A stretch of 64,000 nt of DNA from CATOSD01 sp965226695 (GCA_965226695.1 OZ245405.1:3224001-3288000), one strand, 5' to 3'; positions 34,279 to 42,899 are shown, counted from the stretch's first letter. Numbers and translations: made by a program. Notes: generated by a model not told the origin, from the sequence alone.

Positions 34279-34908
34279 CTACTTGGAGTAGAACTCGACG
34301 ATAAGCCGGACGTCGATGCCGGTGTCGATCTCAGTGTTGTCGGGCAGGGCCGCGACCTCGCCTGTCAGCTTTGCCGGGTCCAACCTGAGCCAGGTGGGGA
34401 CGGGGCGCTTGGGCAGCCCGTCGGTGAGTATCTCGATGAACTCCGGCGTGGAGTCGCCGACGCGCTTCCAGGAGATGACGTCGCCCGGCCTGACGAGGTA
34501 GGAGGGGATGTCCATGCGTCCGCCGTTCACGAAGAAGTGGCCGTGGTTGACGAGCTGGCGCCCCTGGCGGCGCGAGTCGACGAACGCCAGCCTGTAGACG
34601 ACGTTGTCGAGCCTGCGTTCCAGAATCTGAAGCAGGTTTTCGCCGGTCACGCCGGGGCTGTCCCGCGCCATCTCAAAGTAGTTCCTGAACTGGCGCTCGA
34701 GCACGCCGTAGGTGAACCGGGCCTTCTGCTTCTCCCTGAGCTGGAACGCCCAGTCCGAGGGCCGGCGCCTACGGGCGGGCTGCGGTCCGGGAGGCCTTCT
34801 GCGGCGCTCGATGGCGCAGCGCGGCGTGAAGCAGCGGTCCCCCTTCAGAAAGAGCTTCTCGCCAATGCGCCGGCACTGGCGGCAGACCGGGTCTATGTAT
34901 CTTGCCAT
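34279..34908 (-). CDS. rpsD: 30S ribosomal protein S4 (zinc-binding form)
   Basis: 209 residues. N-terminal four Cys (C-x2-C, then C and C: VCRQCRRIG, RCFTPRC) make a zinc finger (C+ form), then the S4 domain (LERRLDNVVYRLAFVDSRRQGRQLVNHGHFFVNG). Starts 16S rRNA 5'-domain assembly. The order rpsK-rpsD-rpoA is kept. Confidence 0.94.
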   Translation of the reverse strand: MARYIDPVCRQCRRIGEKLFLKGDRCFTPRCAIERRRRPPGPQPARRRRPSDWAFQLREKQKARFTYGVLERQFRNYFEMARDSPGVTGENLLQILERRLDNVVYRLAFVDSRRQGRQLVNHGHFFVNGGRMDIPSYLVRPGDVISWKRVGDSTPEFIEILTDGLPKRPVPTWLRLDPAKLTGEVAALPDNTEIDTGIDVRLIVEFYSK

Positions 34909-34975
34909 ATCGTCGTGTATTCCCCCGAATCCGGTTGGGTGTTCTTCTTGGCCGTGCGCGGCGCTTCCGCGGGGC

Positions 34976-35362
34976 TTAGACGCGGCGGCGCTTCCTGGGG
35001 CGGCAGCCGTTGTGCGGTATGGGCGTAACGTCGCGGATGCTGGTGACGAACAATCCCGCCGACTGCAGCGACCGGATTGCCGCCTCGCGCCCGGCGCCCG
35101 GCCCTCTCACGAAGACCTCTACCTGTCGCAGCCCGTGCTCCATGCCCTTGCGGGCCGCGTCTTCGGCCGCGCGCTGGGCGGCGAAGGCAGTGGATTTGCG
35201 CGAGCCCTTGAAGCCCACGGTGCCGGCGCTTCCCCACGCGAGAACGTTGCCGCGCGGGTCGGTCAGCGTGATGATGGTGTTGTTGAACGTGGACTGGATG
35301 TACGCCCGGCCCACCGGGACCGACTTGCGTTCCCTGCGCCTCGTTCGCGCTCTCCTTGGCAT
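34976..35362 (-). CDS. rpsK: 30S ribosomal protein S11
   Basis: 128 residues: GRAYIQSTFNNTIITLTDPRGNVLAWGSAGTVGFKGSRKSTAFAAQRAAEDAARKGMEHGLRQVEVFVRGPGAGREAAIRSLQ, ended by DVTPIPHNGCRPRKRRRV. All split here only for description; the family match is complete. Located in the alpha operon. Confidence 0.95.
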   Translation of the reverse strand: MPRRARTRRRERKSVPVGRAYIQSTFNNTIITLTDPRGNVLAWGSAGTVGFKGSRKSTAFAAQRAAEDAARKGMEHGLRQVEVFVRGPGAGREAAIRSLQSAGLFVTSIRDVTPIPHNGCRPRKRRRV

Positions 35363-35386
35363 GTTTCGCTCTCTTTCGGCTGGTTA

Positions 35387-35767
35387 CTAGCGGGTTACGC
35401 TGTGCCTGCGCCCGGCGACGGTGCGCTTCGCGCCGCGCTTGGTCCTGGCGTTGGTCTTGGTGCGCTGGCCGCGAACCGGCAGGCCGCGGCGGTGGCGCAG
35501 GCCGCGGTAGCAGTTGATGTCGATGAGGCGGCGAATGTTCATGTTGATCTCGCGCCTCAGGTCGCCCTCGACCAGCTTCTCGCGGTCCACTATCTCGCGT
35601 ATGCGGTTGAGGTCGGCGTCCGAGAGGTCCCGAACGCGGGGGTTGTCCTCCAGGCCGACCTTCCTCACGATGTCATCGGCCTGCGCCGGTCCGATTCCGA
35701 AGATGCTGCGCAGTGATATTGACACTCGCTTGTTGTCCGGTATGTTGACGCCCGAAATTATCGCCAT
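35387..35767 (-). CDS. rpsM: 30S ribosomal protein S13
   Basis: 126 residues. MAIISGVNIPDNKRVSISLR, then IFGIGPAQADDIVRKVGLE, HhH segment NPRVRDLSDADLNRIREIV, and the basic RHRRGLPVRGQRTKTNARTKRG tail. The internal ATG is used because GAGGTGG precedes it; an upstream 14-codon extension lacks family similarity. Confidence 0.94.
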   Translation of the reverse strand: MAIISGVNIPDNKRVSISLRSIFGIGPAQADDIVRKVGLEDNPRVRDLSDADLNRIREIVDREKLVEGDLRREINMNIRRLIDINCYRGLRHRRGLPVRGQRTKTNARTKRGAKRTVAGRRHSVTR

Positions 35768-35852
35768 TGTCCACCTCTTACTTTTCGTCCTCCGGCGGTC
35801 GCGCCCCAATCACGCAGTGCCGTGTTGGCCCTCCGCGCGGGGTGCGCCCGCC

Positions 35853-35966
35853 TCAGCCCTGTCGCTGCTTGTGCTTGGCGTTTTCGCAGATCACGAGCAC
35901 ACGCCCACGCCTGCGGACAACCTTGCACTTGGCGCAACGCCTCTTGACCGATGCCGATACCTTCAT
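35853..35966 (-). CDS. rpmJ: 50S ribosomal protein L36 (zinc-binding form)
   Basis: 37 residues, MKVSASVKRRCAKCKVVRRR then GRVLVICENAKHKQRQG, with a CxxC...C...H zinc site (Cys 11, 14, 27, His 32). Usual place beside rpsM. GGAG precedes the ATG. infA, normally between map and this gene, is missing. Confidence 0.93.
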   Translation of the reverse strand: MKVSASVKRRCAKCKVVRRRGRVLVICENAKHKQRQG

Positions 35967-35992
35967 AATTGGTCTCCGTAGTCTGTGGCCTC

Positions 35993-36808
35993 TTACGACT
36001 GATCGAGCCGAGTCAGAACCTCGGCGCCTTTTGACGTTATGACCACCGTATCCTCGAAGTGGGCCGACAGGCTGCCGTCTGCGGTAGCGACGGTCCAGCC
36101 GTCCGAGAGCTGCGCCGTCTCCCAGCCGCCCAGGTTGAGCATAGGCTCTATGGCCACGGCCATGCCCTTGCGCAGCACGAAGCCTCGCCGGGGCGAGCCG
36201 TAGTTGGGTACCTGCGGCTCTTCGTGCATGGCGCGGCCTATGCCGTGGCCCACGTACTGGCGCACCACCGCGTATCCCAAACCTTCGGCGTAGCTTTGCA
36301 CGGCGTGGGAGATGTCGCCCACCCGCGCGCCCGCGCGCACCTGCGCAATGCCCCGCTCCAGGGCCTCGCGGGTGGCGTCGATAAGGCGCCGGGCCTCTTC
36401 TGAAATCTCGCCCACGCCCATGGTGAAGGCGCTGTCGCCGTGAAAGCCCTCCACTATCGCGCCCACGTCCACGCTCAGTACGTCGCCGCTCCTGAGCACC
36501 CTGTCTCCGGGTATGCCGTGAACGATCTCTTCGTTGACCGACGCGCATATAGTCGCGGGGAAGGGACTCATGCCATAAGGGGCGTAGCCCTTGAACGACG
36601 GGGTCGCGCCGAGGCCGCGAATCTCGTCCTCGGCAACGCGATCGAGCTCGCCCGTGGTCACGCCAGGGCGCACGGCCTCGCGCACCCTGACCTTGGCTTG
36701 GGCGACCACCCTGCCAGCCTGCCGCATCAGCTCGATCTCCTTATCGGACTTGATCGTAATGCCGCTTGGACCCATCGACTTCATCACCCTCGTTCTGGTT
36801 CGATTCAC
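35993..36808 (-). CDS. map: Methionine aminopeptidase, type I
   Basis: Removes N-terminal Met from nascent proteins. 271 residues with the pita-bread metal residues: Asp in LSVDVGAIVEG, Asp in FHGDSAFTMGVGE, His in VGHGIGRAMHEEP, Glu in VAIEPMLNLG, Glu in HFEDTVVIT. The GTG start overlaps the adk stop (GTGA) and GAGG lies 5 nt upstream; an ATG at residue 9 or 12 is the alternative. Confidence 0.94.
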   Translation of the reverse strand: MNRTRTRVMKSMGPSGITIKSDKEIELMRQAGRVVAQAKVRVREAVRPGVTTGELDRVAEDEIRGLGATPSFKGYAPYGMSPFPATICASVNEEIVHGIPGDRVLRSGDVLSVDVGAIVEGFHGDSAFTMGVGEISEEARRLIDATREALERGIAQVRAGARVGDISHAVQSYAEGLGYAVVRQYVGHGIGRAMHEEPQVPNYGSPRRGFVLRKGMAVAIEPMLNLGGWETAQLSDGWTVATADGSLSAHFEDTVVITSKGAEVLTRLDQS

Positions 36809-37473
36809 GATTGCCTCGTCGGCGCCGTCCGGCCCTGTCGCAAGGCGTAGATCAGCGCGTCGGCCACCTGTTCCATCGAGCCTTCGCCGTCTATCTCCAC
36901 CAGGTTGCCGCGCACGCGGTAGTACGCGACGAGCGGTTCCGTCTGGTCCTTGTACACCTCTATCCGTCTGCCCACCGCCTCCGGCATGTCGTCGGTGCGG
37001 CGGTACAAATCGCCCCCGCAGCTGTCACACTCGCCCTCGCGGGAGGGCGGCGAGAAGCGCTCGTGGTAGGGCGTCTGGCATTCGCGGCACAGCACCCTGC
37101 CCGTGAGCCGGCGCGTGAGCTCCTCGGTCGCAACGTCCATGTACAACACGGTGTCAATCGGCTCCTGCCGCCCGAGCCGGCCGTCCAGGGCCTTCGCCTG
37201 CGCCAGTGTCCTGGGAAAACCGTCCAGCACGAAGCCGCGCCTGCGGTCCGGGTCGTCTATCCAGTCCATCACCATGTCGATGGTGACCTCGTCGGGGACG
37301 AGCGCGCCGCGGTCCATGTACGAGCCGGCAAGCCGTCCCAGCTCGGTGCCGCGCTCCCGGTGTTCGCGGAACAGGTCGCCCGACGACACGCGCGACACCG
37401 ACAGTGCGTCGGCCACGCGCTGCGCCTGGGTTCCTTTGCCCGCTCCCGGCGGCCCCAGAAGGACAACTCTCAC
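36805..37473 (-). CDS. adk: Adenylate kinase
   Basis: 222 residues, long-LID type. P-loop GPPGAGKGTQA; NMP-bind region SSGDLFREH; FVLDGFPRTLAQAKAL; LID with a four-cysteine zinc site (CRECQTPYHERFSPP, then CDSCGGDLYRRTDD) instead of the Gram-negative polar network. Balances ATP+AMP and 2 ADP. Sits between secY and map, as in the Gram-positive spc operon; separated from secY by a repeat-containing gap of 110 bp. Confidence 0.95.
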   Translation of the reverse strand: MRVVLLGPPGAGKGTQAQRVADALSVSRVSSGDLFREHRERGTELGRLAGSYMDRGALVPDEVTIDMVMDWIDDPDRRRGFVLDGFPRTLAQAKALDGRLGRQEPIDTVLYMDVATEELTRRLTGRVLCRECQTPYHERFSPPSREGECDSCGGDLYRRTDDMPEAVGRRIEVYKDQTEPLVAYYRVRGNLVEIDGEGSMEQVADALIYALRQGRTAPTRQS

Positions 37474-37488
37474 TGTTCGGTTTGTCCC

Positions 37489-37569
37489 TTCACCTTCACC
37501 TCAATCCTCTCGCATCAAGGGAGAGGAGGTCCTTGGAGAATCACTATTCCTCTCCCATCGTGGGGGAGG
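37489..37569. repeat. GC-rich palindromic repeats between adk and secY
   Basis: The sequence TTCACCTTCACCTCAATCCT, then CTCGCATCAAGGGAGAGGAGG, repeats the unit found in the act operon (about 24.4 kb), followed by a second hairpin CCTCTCCCATCG/TGGGGGAGG. In an operon of essential genes. Confidence 0.75.
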
Positions 37570-37583
37570 AAGCCGTTAGAGGA

Positions 37584-38921
37584 TTACCTTATAAAGCCCT
37601 CATAGTTACGCATTAGCAGCTGCGCCTCGAGTTGCCGCATCGTGTCCAGCGCCACGCCTACCATAATGAGAAGGCTCGTGCTGCTGAGTGTGAGCGCGCG
37701 GACATCCGTCGCCTGCGATACGAAGTAGGGCGCAATGGCCACGAAGCCCAGAAACAGGGCTCCGCCCCACGTGATGCGCACAAGCACGCGGTTGAGATAC
37801 TCCTGAGTCGGCCTGCCCGGACGAATGCCGGGAATGAACCCGCCGTTTCGTTGCAGGTTTTCGGCCAGGTTCTGCTGCTGGAAAATTACGAGCGTATAAA
37901 AGAACGTAAAAATGACGACCAGGAAGAACACCGCGATCCAGTAGGGCAAATTGCTGGGATCGAGCGTGTCGGACATAAAGCGGGCGAAGCGCGATATGAA
38001 GTCGTCGCTGAGCGGACTTCGGAAGTAGCTCGCGACGGTCGCCGGCAATATGATGATGGAGAACGCGAAAATCAGCGGGATCATGCCCGCGGAGTTCACC
38101 CGCAAAGGCAGGAACGTGGCGCCGCTCTGCCGCTGCATCCGGCCTCCGCGGAACACGCTTCTCCCGTACTGGACCGGGACGCGGCGCTGCGCCTCGTTGA
38201 ACAGCACTATCAGGTAGATTATCGCGAGGCCGATGAGAACCAGCAGCAGCAGCCCCGAAGCGTTGTCGCTGTCCAGGAAGCCCTGTCCGACGACCTGCGG
38301 GAAGGTGGCGACTATGCCGCCGAATATGATCAGCGAGATGCCGTTGCCCAGTCCGCGCTCGGTGATCAGCTCGCCGAGCCACACCAGGAACATGGTGCCC
38401 GCGACCATGGAGGCGACCATGGCGAAGGTGTGGATGTTAAGGCCGAATTCCACTCCGGGCAGTACGCCCGACTGCCTGAGGATGGTTAGCTGCCCCCACG
38501 CCTGCAGGAACGCGATCGGCACCGCCAGATAGTGCGTCATCTGGTTGAGGCGCTGGCGCCCGCTCTCGCCCTCCTGTGAAAGCGCCTTTAGGCTCGGTAT
38601 GACGGGCGTCAGTATCTGCATCACAATGGACGACGTGATGTAAGGATAGACACCCAGCGCGGCGACGCTCAGGTTGGCGAGCGCGCCGCCGCTGAACAGG
38701 TCTAGAAAGCCGAGCAGCGCCTGCTGCTCGAAGGCCTGGGAGAGGGCCTGTGTATCTACGCCGGGCACGGGCACGTGCGCGACGAACCTGAAGATGACCA
38801 GCATCCCCAGCGTGAAGAGGATCTTGCCGCGCAGGTCGGGGACCCGCATGGCGTCGATCATCGACTGGATCAGTTGCGGCCGGGAGCCTTGCTGGGCTCT
38901 CGCGGCCTGCGCCTGGCGCAT
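37584..38921 (-). CDS. secY: Preprotein translocase channel subunit SecY
   Basis: 445 residues with ten transmembrane helices: RGKILFTLGMLVIFRFVAHVPVPG, NLSVAALGVYPYITSSIVMQIL, plug region SGGALANLS, TM helix 7 VNSAGMIPLIFAFSIIILP, and C-terminal LLMRNYEGFIR. Forms the SecYEG pore. Start ATG overlaps the L15 stop by one base (TAATG). Confidence 0.95.
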   Translation of the reverse strand: MRQAQAARAQQGSRPQLIQSMIDAMRVPDLRGKILFTLGMLVIFRFVAHVPVPGVDTQALSQAFEQQALLGFLDLFSGGALANLSVAALGVYPYITSSIVMQILTPVIPSLKALSQEGESGRQRLNQMTHYLAVPIAFLQAWGQLTILRQSGVLPGVEFGLNIHTFAMVASMVAGTMFLVWLGELITERGLGNGISLIIFGGIVATFPQVVGQGFLDSDNASGLLLLVLIGLAIIYLIVLFNEAQRRVPVQYGRSVFRGGRMQRQSGATFLPLRVNSAGMIPLIFAFSIIILPATVASYFRSPLSDDFISRFARFMSDTLDPSNLPYWIAVFFLVVIFTFFYTLVIFQQQNLAENLQRNGGFIPGIRPGRPTQEYLNRVLVRITWGGALFLGFVAIAPYFVSQATDVRALTLSSTSLLIMVGVALDTMRQLEAQLLMRNYEGFIR

Positions 38922-39367
38922 TACGCGATCTCCCTCACGCTGCCGCCCGCGGCCTCGATCTTCGCCCTGGCCGACTTGGAGAACCGGTGCGCCTCCACCT
39001 CCAGCGGGACATCGAGGTCGCCGCGGCCGAGTATCTTGACCAGACCGGCGTTCCTTCGAACCGCGCCCGTTTCGGCCAGCAGGCCGGGGGTTATGCGTGT
39101 GCCCGCGGGAAAGTGCGTGAGGTAGTCCAGGTTGACCACGCTATATTCCTTGCGGAATATGTTGGTGAACCCGCGCATCATCGGCAGGGACTTGATGAGC
39201 GGGAGCTGCCCGCCCTCGAATCCGAGCCGGACTCCGCCGCCGCTGCGGGACTTCTGTCCCTTCATTCCCTTGCCGGAGTAGCTGCCTCGTCCGCTGCCGT
39301 CGCCGCGACCTACGCGCTGGCGCTTTCGTCTCGCGCCCTTGGGCGCCTGTAGTTGGTGTTGTTGCAT
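38921..39367 (-). CDS. rplO: 50S ribosomal protein L15
   Basis: 148 residues. N-terminal LQAPKGARRKRQRVGRGDGSGRG, GYSGKGMKGQKSRSGG-type loop (SYSGKGMKGQKSRSGGGVRLGFEGGQLPL), then VNLDYLTHFPAGTRITPGLL and the C-terminal SKSARAKIEAAGGSV. Tight coupling to secY. Confidence 0.95.
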   Translation of the reverse strand: MQQHQLQAPKGARRKRQRVGRGDGSGRGSYSGKGMKGQKSRSGGGVRLGFEGGQLPLIKSLPMMRGFTNIFRKEYSVVNLDYLTHFPAGTRITPGLLAETGAVRRNAGLVKILGRGDLDVPLEVEAHRFSKSARAKIEAAGGSVREIA

Positions 39368-39448
39368 TGTGGACCTGACTCGTTGTCTGGTGATTAGGCG
39401 CCGAAACGGTACGGTTACGGCCGGCTCGTGACCGGCCCGCCGCGCCGT

Positions 39449-39646
39449 CTAGCCTTCGTCTTCGCCCTCCACGGCTTCGACCTCCACCAGGTGCCTCACC
39501 TTGTGGAGCATTCCCCTAATGGAAGGGGTGTCGTCGTGGATGACGGTATGATGGAGGCGCCGCAGGCCGAGGCTGTCGATGGTTCGGCGCTGTGTACGGT
39601 TGAAGCCTATGGCGCTCTTCTTCCAGGTAACTTTTACTCTGCCCAT
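39449..39646 (-). CDS. rpmD: 50S ribosomal protein L30
   Basis: 65 residues: VKVTWKKSAIGFNRTQRRTIDSLGLRRLHHTVIHDDTPSIRGMLHKVRHLVEVE. Small L30 with an acidic tail. Standard position between rpsE and rplO. Confidence 0.92.
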   Translation of the reverse strand: MGRVKVTWKKSAIGFNRTQRRTIDSLGLRRLHHTVIHDDTPSIRGMLHKVRHLVEVEAVEGEDEG

Positions 39647-39667
39647 GTCGTGTGAATCCTGACGGCT

Positions 39668-40231
39668 CTAGCTTGTCTGTGGCCGCGGCTGTCGCCGCTG
39701 GCTGAGAATTCGCTGCTCACGCTCCTTCACCGCCTCCACCAACTGGCGACGCTTGGCCAACTCCACTTCCGGGTCCCGCATCTGTTTCAGAGCGTTGAAG
39801 GTGGCCTTGACCACGTTTACCGGGTTGGTGCTTCGGCGCACCTTGGTGAGTATGTCGGTGACGCCGGCGAGCTCCACGACCGCCCTCACCGACCCGCCGG
39901 CTATGACGCCGGTGCCGGGCGAAGCGGGCTTTAGCATGACGATGGAGCCGCCGTACTTGGACACTATCTCGTGCGGGATGGTGTTGTCCTTGAGCGGCAC
40001 GGTGATAATGTTCTTCTTGGCTGCGGCCGCCCCTTTGCGCACGGCGTCGGGCACGGCGCTGGCCTTGCCCATGCCTATGCCCACGCGGCCCGCGCCGTCG
40101 CCCACTACGACCACGGCGTTGAAGCGCATGTTGCGCCCCCCTGCGACCACCTTGGCCACGCGGGAGATTCGCACCACTTTCTCGGTGAGCGGCAGCTCTT
40201 CTGTTTGCATATCAGTATGTACCATAGTCAC
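39668..40231 (-). CDS. rpsE: 30S ribosomal protein S5
   Basis: 187 residues. EKVVRISRVAKVVAGGRNMRFNAVVVVGDGAGRVGIGMGKA (S5 dsRNA-binding fold), VPLKDNTIPHEIVSKYGGSIVMLKPASPGTGVIAGGSVRAVVELAGVTDILTKV, then a basic tail with SQRRQPRPQ. Contributes to decoding fidelity and the mRNA helicase site. Confidence 0.95.
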   Translation of the reverse strand: MTMVHTDMQTEELPLTEKVVRISRVAKVVAGGRNMRFNAVVVVGDGAGRVGIGMGKASAVPDAVRKGAAAAKKNIITVPLKDNTIPHEIVSKYGGSIVMLKPASPGTGVIAGGSVRAVVELAGVTDILTKVRRSTNPVNVVKATFNALKQMRDPEVELAKRRQLVEAVKEREQRILSQRRQPRPQTS

Positions 40232-40258
40232 TCCGCGGCAGTGTTGGGCGCAGCGCGC

Positions 40259-40627
40259 CTAGAAGATCAGGCCGCCTTCCCTGGCGGCATCGGCTAGGGC
40301 CTTCACCCTGCCGTGAAACTTGTACCCGCCGCGGTCGAACACGACGGACTCTATGCCGTTGCTCTTCGCGCGTTCGGCCACCAGTGCGCCGACGCGTTTG
40401 GAGACCTCGGACTTCTTCTGCCCGTTACGGTCTGACCGCAGCACCCCTTCGAGGCTCGACGCCGCCACGAGGGTCACGCCCTGCGAGTCGTCGATCACCT
40501 GGGCGTATATGTGGTGCAGGCTGCGGAACACGGACAGCCGCGGCCTCTCGGAGGTGCCGACCACCTTGCGGCGCACGCGCGCGTGCCGCGCGATACGCCT
40601 CGCCTTGCCATTGCGTGCGCGTGGCAT
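40259..40627 (-). CDS. rplR: 50S ribosomal protein L18
   Basis: 122 residues. RIARHARVRRKVVGTSERPRLSVFRSLHHIYAQVIDD, GVTLVAASSLE, then ESVVFDRGGYKFHGRVKALADAAREGGLIF. Binds 5S rRNA with L5. Downstream of rplF by 2 bp. Confidence 0.95.
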   Translation of the reverse strand: MPRARNGKARRIARHARVRRKVVGTSERPRLSVFRSLHHIYAQVIDDSQGVTLVAASSLEGVLRSDRNGQKKSEVSKRVGALVAERAKSNGIESVVFDRGGYKFHGRVKALADAAREGGLIF

Positions 40628-40629
40628 CG

Positions 40630-41172
40630 CTATGCCCTCCTGGCGCTCTTACCGGGTTTGAGCCTTATCTGCTCGCCCAGGTAACGTATTCCCTTGCCTG
40701 TGTAGACGTTGGGCGGCCTGACCTTGCGAATCTGCGCCGCCAACTGCCCTACGGCCTGCTTGTCTATGCCGCGCACGTGAATGCGGTTGTTGCCTTCCAC
40801 TTCCAGCGTCACGCCCTCCGGCGGCACCATGCTCACGGTATGGCTAAACATCACGCTGAGCGATATGCCGGGGCCGTTCTGCTGCGTGCGGTAGCCGACG
40901 CCGACAAGCTCGAGCGACTTGGTGTAGCCGTCGGTAACGCCCGTGACCATGTTCGCTATGAGGCTTCGCGACAGGCCGTGAAGCGAGCGGTGCTCGCGTT
41001 CGTCCGACGGCCGTTCGACGACGATTGCGTCTTCATTCCGCGAAATCTTCATCGCGGGGTTGAACGACTGGCTCAGCGAGCCGCGTGGTCCCTGCACGGT
41101 CACGGCGCTGCCGTCGATTTCGACCTGCACGCCGGCGGGCACGGGGACGGGCTGGTTGCCTATTCTGGACAT
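40630..41172 (-). CDS. rplF: 50S ribosomal protein L6
   Basis: 180 residues. Two repeats typical of L6: SRIGNQPVPVPAGVQVEIDGSAVTVQGPRGSLSQ, LIANMVTGVTDGYTKSLELVGVGYRTQQ, GIDKQAVGQLAAQIRKVRPPNVYTGKGIRYLGEQIRLKPGKSARRA. Start ATG with GGGGG 8 nt upstream; 13 extra codons upstream are not conserved. Confidence 0.94.
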   Translation of the reverse strand: MSRIGNQPVPVPAGVQVEIDGSAVTVQGPRGSLSQSFNPAMKISRNEDAIVVERPSDEREHRSLHGLSRSLIANMVTGVTDGYTKSLELVGVGYRTQQNGPGISLSVMFSHTVSMVPPEGVTLEVEGNNRIHVRGIDKQAVGQLAAQIRKVRPPNVYTGKGIRYLGEQIRLKPGKSARRA

Positions 41173-41182
41173 GGGAACCCCC

Positions 41183-41584
41183 TTACCAAACGTAGCAGAG
41201 AAGCTCGCCACCGAGCCCCTTGCGCCACGCTTCCCTGCCGGTCATGACTCCCTGGGAGGTGGACATTATCGCCACGCCCAGGCCGCCATAGTAGCGGGGA
41301 ATCTCGTTCTTCTTGACGTAAACGCGAAGGCCCGGCTTGCTCACGCGCTTGAGCCCCGTAATGGCCGGCTCCTCTTTGCTGCGGTAGTGCAGAAAGATCC
41401 TGATGTTAGGCTGCGGTCCGCCGCTCCGCACGATGTCGTAGGTGCGGATGAACCCCTCGTCCTTGAGTATCTTCGCGAGCGATGCCTTCATGTTGGACAC
41501 GGGCACCTGAACGGTGTCGTGCCTCACGACGACCGCATTGCGAATTCTTGTCAACATGTCCGCTATCGCGTCTGTTACTGCCAT
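41183..41584 (-). CDS. rpsH: 30S ribosomal protein S8
   Basis: 133 residues. VTDAIADMLTRIRNAVVVRHDTVQVPVSNMKASLAKILKDEGFI, central loop, then VYVKKNEIPRYYGGLGVAIMSTSQGVMTGREAWRKGLGGELLCYVW. Binds 16S helix 21 and represses spc mRNA in some bacteria. 106 bp from rpsN because of repeat DNA. Confidence 0.95.
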   Translation of the reverse strand: MAVTDAIADMLTRIRNAVVVRHDTVQVPVSNMKASLAKILKDEGFIRTYDIVRSGGPQPNIRIFLHYRSKEEPAITGLKRVSKPGLRVYVKKNEIPRYYGGLGVAIMSTSQGVMTGREAWRKGLGGELLCYVW

Positions 41585-41602
41585 ATTCCGCCTTCATCGT
41601 AT

Positions 41603-41672
41603 CCCCTTCCCTCGAAGGAGAGAGGATGTGAACTATTCCTGGGGGACACTCTCGAGAAAGAGCTTCTCCCCC
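41603..41672. repeat. Degenerate palindromic repeats between rpsN and rpsH
   Basis: CCCCTTCCCTCGAAGGAGAGAGG is a worn version of the hairpin seen near 8.8, 24.4 and 37.5 kb. A second inverted pair GGGGGA/TCTCCCCC follows with a GAAAGAGC loop. Confidence 0.5.
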
Positions 41673-41690
41673 GAGATCTCTCAGGCTTTT

Positions 41691-41876
41691 CTACCAGCTC
41701 GCCTTACGCACGCCGGGGAGCAAGCCTTTCAGGGCCATTTCCCTGAAGCAGATGCGGCAAAGGCCGACGTGGCGTATGTAGGCCCGGGGCCTGCCGCACT
41801 TGTTGCAGCGGTTCCTGTACCTCACCTTGAAAGGCTGAGGTCTCTTCCATCTTGCTACCTTGGATACCTTCGCCAA
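41691..41876 (-). CDS. rpsN: 30S ribosomal protein S14 type Z
   Basis: 61 residues, the short zinc form. RYRNRCNKCGRPRAYIRHVGLCRICFREMALKG has CxxC-x12-CxxC (Cys 24, 27, 40, 43). Type Z is usual in Gram-positives, Thermus and Chloroflexota. Confidence 0.95.
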   Translation of the reverse strand: MAKVSKVARWKRPQPFKVRYRNRCNKCGRPRAYIRHVGLCRICFREMALKGLLPGVRKASW

Positions 41877-41922
41877 GTGAACTCACCTTGCGCCCCGGCC
41901 GGGGCGTTGGATTAGGGCGCGG

Positions 41923-42591
41923 CTAGGCCACGCGTGCGACGTCTCTGCCCCTCGTGAACGGCATACCCAGCATCTCGAGCAAACGCAATCCCTCGCGGTC
42001 GGTGCGCGCGGTGGTGACGACCACCACCTGCAGGCCCCGCATGCGATCGATCGAGTTGTAGTCGATCTCGGGGAAGATGACCTGCTCGCGGATACCCAGC
42101 GAGAAGTTGCCCCTGCCGTCGAACGCCTCCCGGGATACGCCCTGGAAGTCCCGGATTCTGGGCAGCGCGGAACTCACGAGCCGGTCATAGAACTCGTACA
42201 TGCGCCGTCCCCGCAGGGTAACGCTCAGTCCGATGGGCATGCCCTCGCGGATCTTGAACCCTGCGACGGACCTCTTGGCCCGCGTGGTGACGGGGCGCTG
42301 CCCCGAAATGAGCGTAAGGTCGCGGGTGGCGTTTTCCATCGCCCTGGCGTTCTGGAGCGCCTCGCCCATGCCTATGTTGAGCACTATCTTGCTGAAGCGC
42401 GGGACCTGCATGGGGCTGGTGTACCCGAATTCGCTCATGAGCTGAGGACCTATCTCGTCACGCAGCTTGGTGAGCACGCGCGGCGGGTATGCCGGAGCCT
42501 TCGCGCCGTTCGCGCCGGCGGGCTGCTGTTCGGGCGCGTCGCCGCCACGCCGCCGCGGCTGCCGACCCTGGTTGCGGGCTTGAGTCGTCAT
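41923..42591 (-). CDS. rplE: 50S ribosomal protein L5
   Basis: 222 residues. N-terminal ~37-residue extension rich in Gln/Pro/Arg/Gly (MTTQARNQGRQPRRRGGDAP), then the L5 core: YPPRVLTKLRDEIGPQLMSEFGYTSPMQVPRFSKIVLNIGMGEA, RPVTTRAKRSVAGFKIREGMPIG, and YNSIDRMRGLQVVVVTTARTDREG. Binds 5S rRNA and tRNA elbow. ATG overlaps rplX stop (ATGA). Confidence 0.93.
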   Translation of the reverse strand: MTTQARNQGRQPRRRGGDAPEQQPAGANGAKAPAYPPRVLTKLRDEIGPQLMSEFGYTSPMQVPRFSKIVLNIGMGEALQNARAMENATRDLTLISGQRPVTTRAKRSVAGFKIREGMPIGLSVTLRGRRMYEFYDRLVSSALPRIRDFQGVSREAFDGRGNFSLGIREQVIFPEIDYNSIDRMRGLQVVVVTTARTDREGLRLLEMLGMPFTRGRDVARVA

Positions 42592-42899
42592 TCGATCACT
42601 TCCTGGCACTTGCGGCAAGCTCGGGCCTTGGTACCGTCGGCCAGGAGCCTGCTGGCTATCTTGGTGGGCTGCTGGCAGTGATTGCAGATGAGCATCACTT
42701 TCGAGGCGTGTATGGGCATCTCCTTCTGGATAATGCCGCCCTGCCTGACCTGCGTGGTCGGCTTGGTGTGGCGCATGACCACGTTCACGCCGTCCACCAG
42801 CACCTTGTCCGAGCCCGGCACCGTGCGCTGTATGCGTCCCTGCTTGCCGCGGTCCTTGCCCTTGATGACGAGCACGTTGTCGTTGGAGCGCAGCCGCAT
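42588..42899 (-). CDS. rplX: 50S ribosomal protein L24
   Basis: 103 residues. KOW motif VLVIKGKDRGKQGRIQRTVPGSDKVLVDGVNVV, and a C-terminal CNHCQQPTKIASRLLADGTKARACRKCQEVIE with a CxxC...CxxC zinc-ribbon-like pair. One of the first proteins to assemble. The start overlaps the L14 stop by one base. Confidence 0.95.
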   Translation of the reverse strand: MRLRSNDNVLVIKGKDRGKQGRIQRTVPGSDKVLVDGVNVVMRHTKPTTQVRQGGIIQKEMPIHASKVMLICNHCQQPTKIASRLLADGTKARACRKCQEVIE

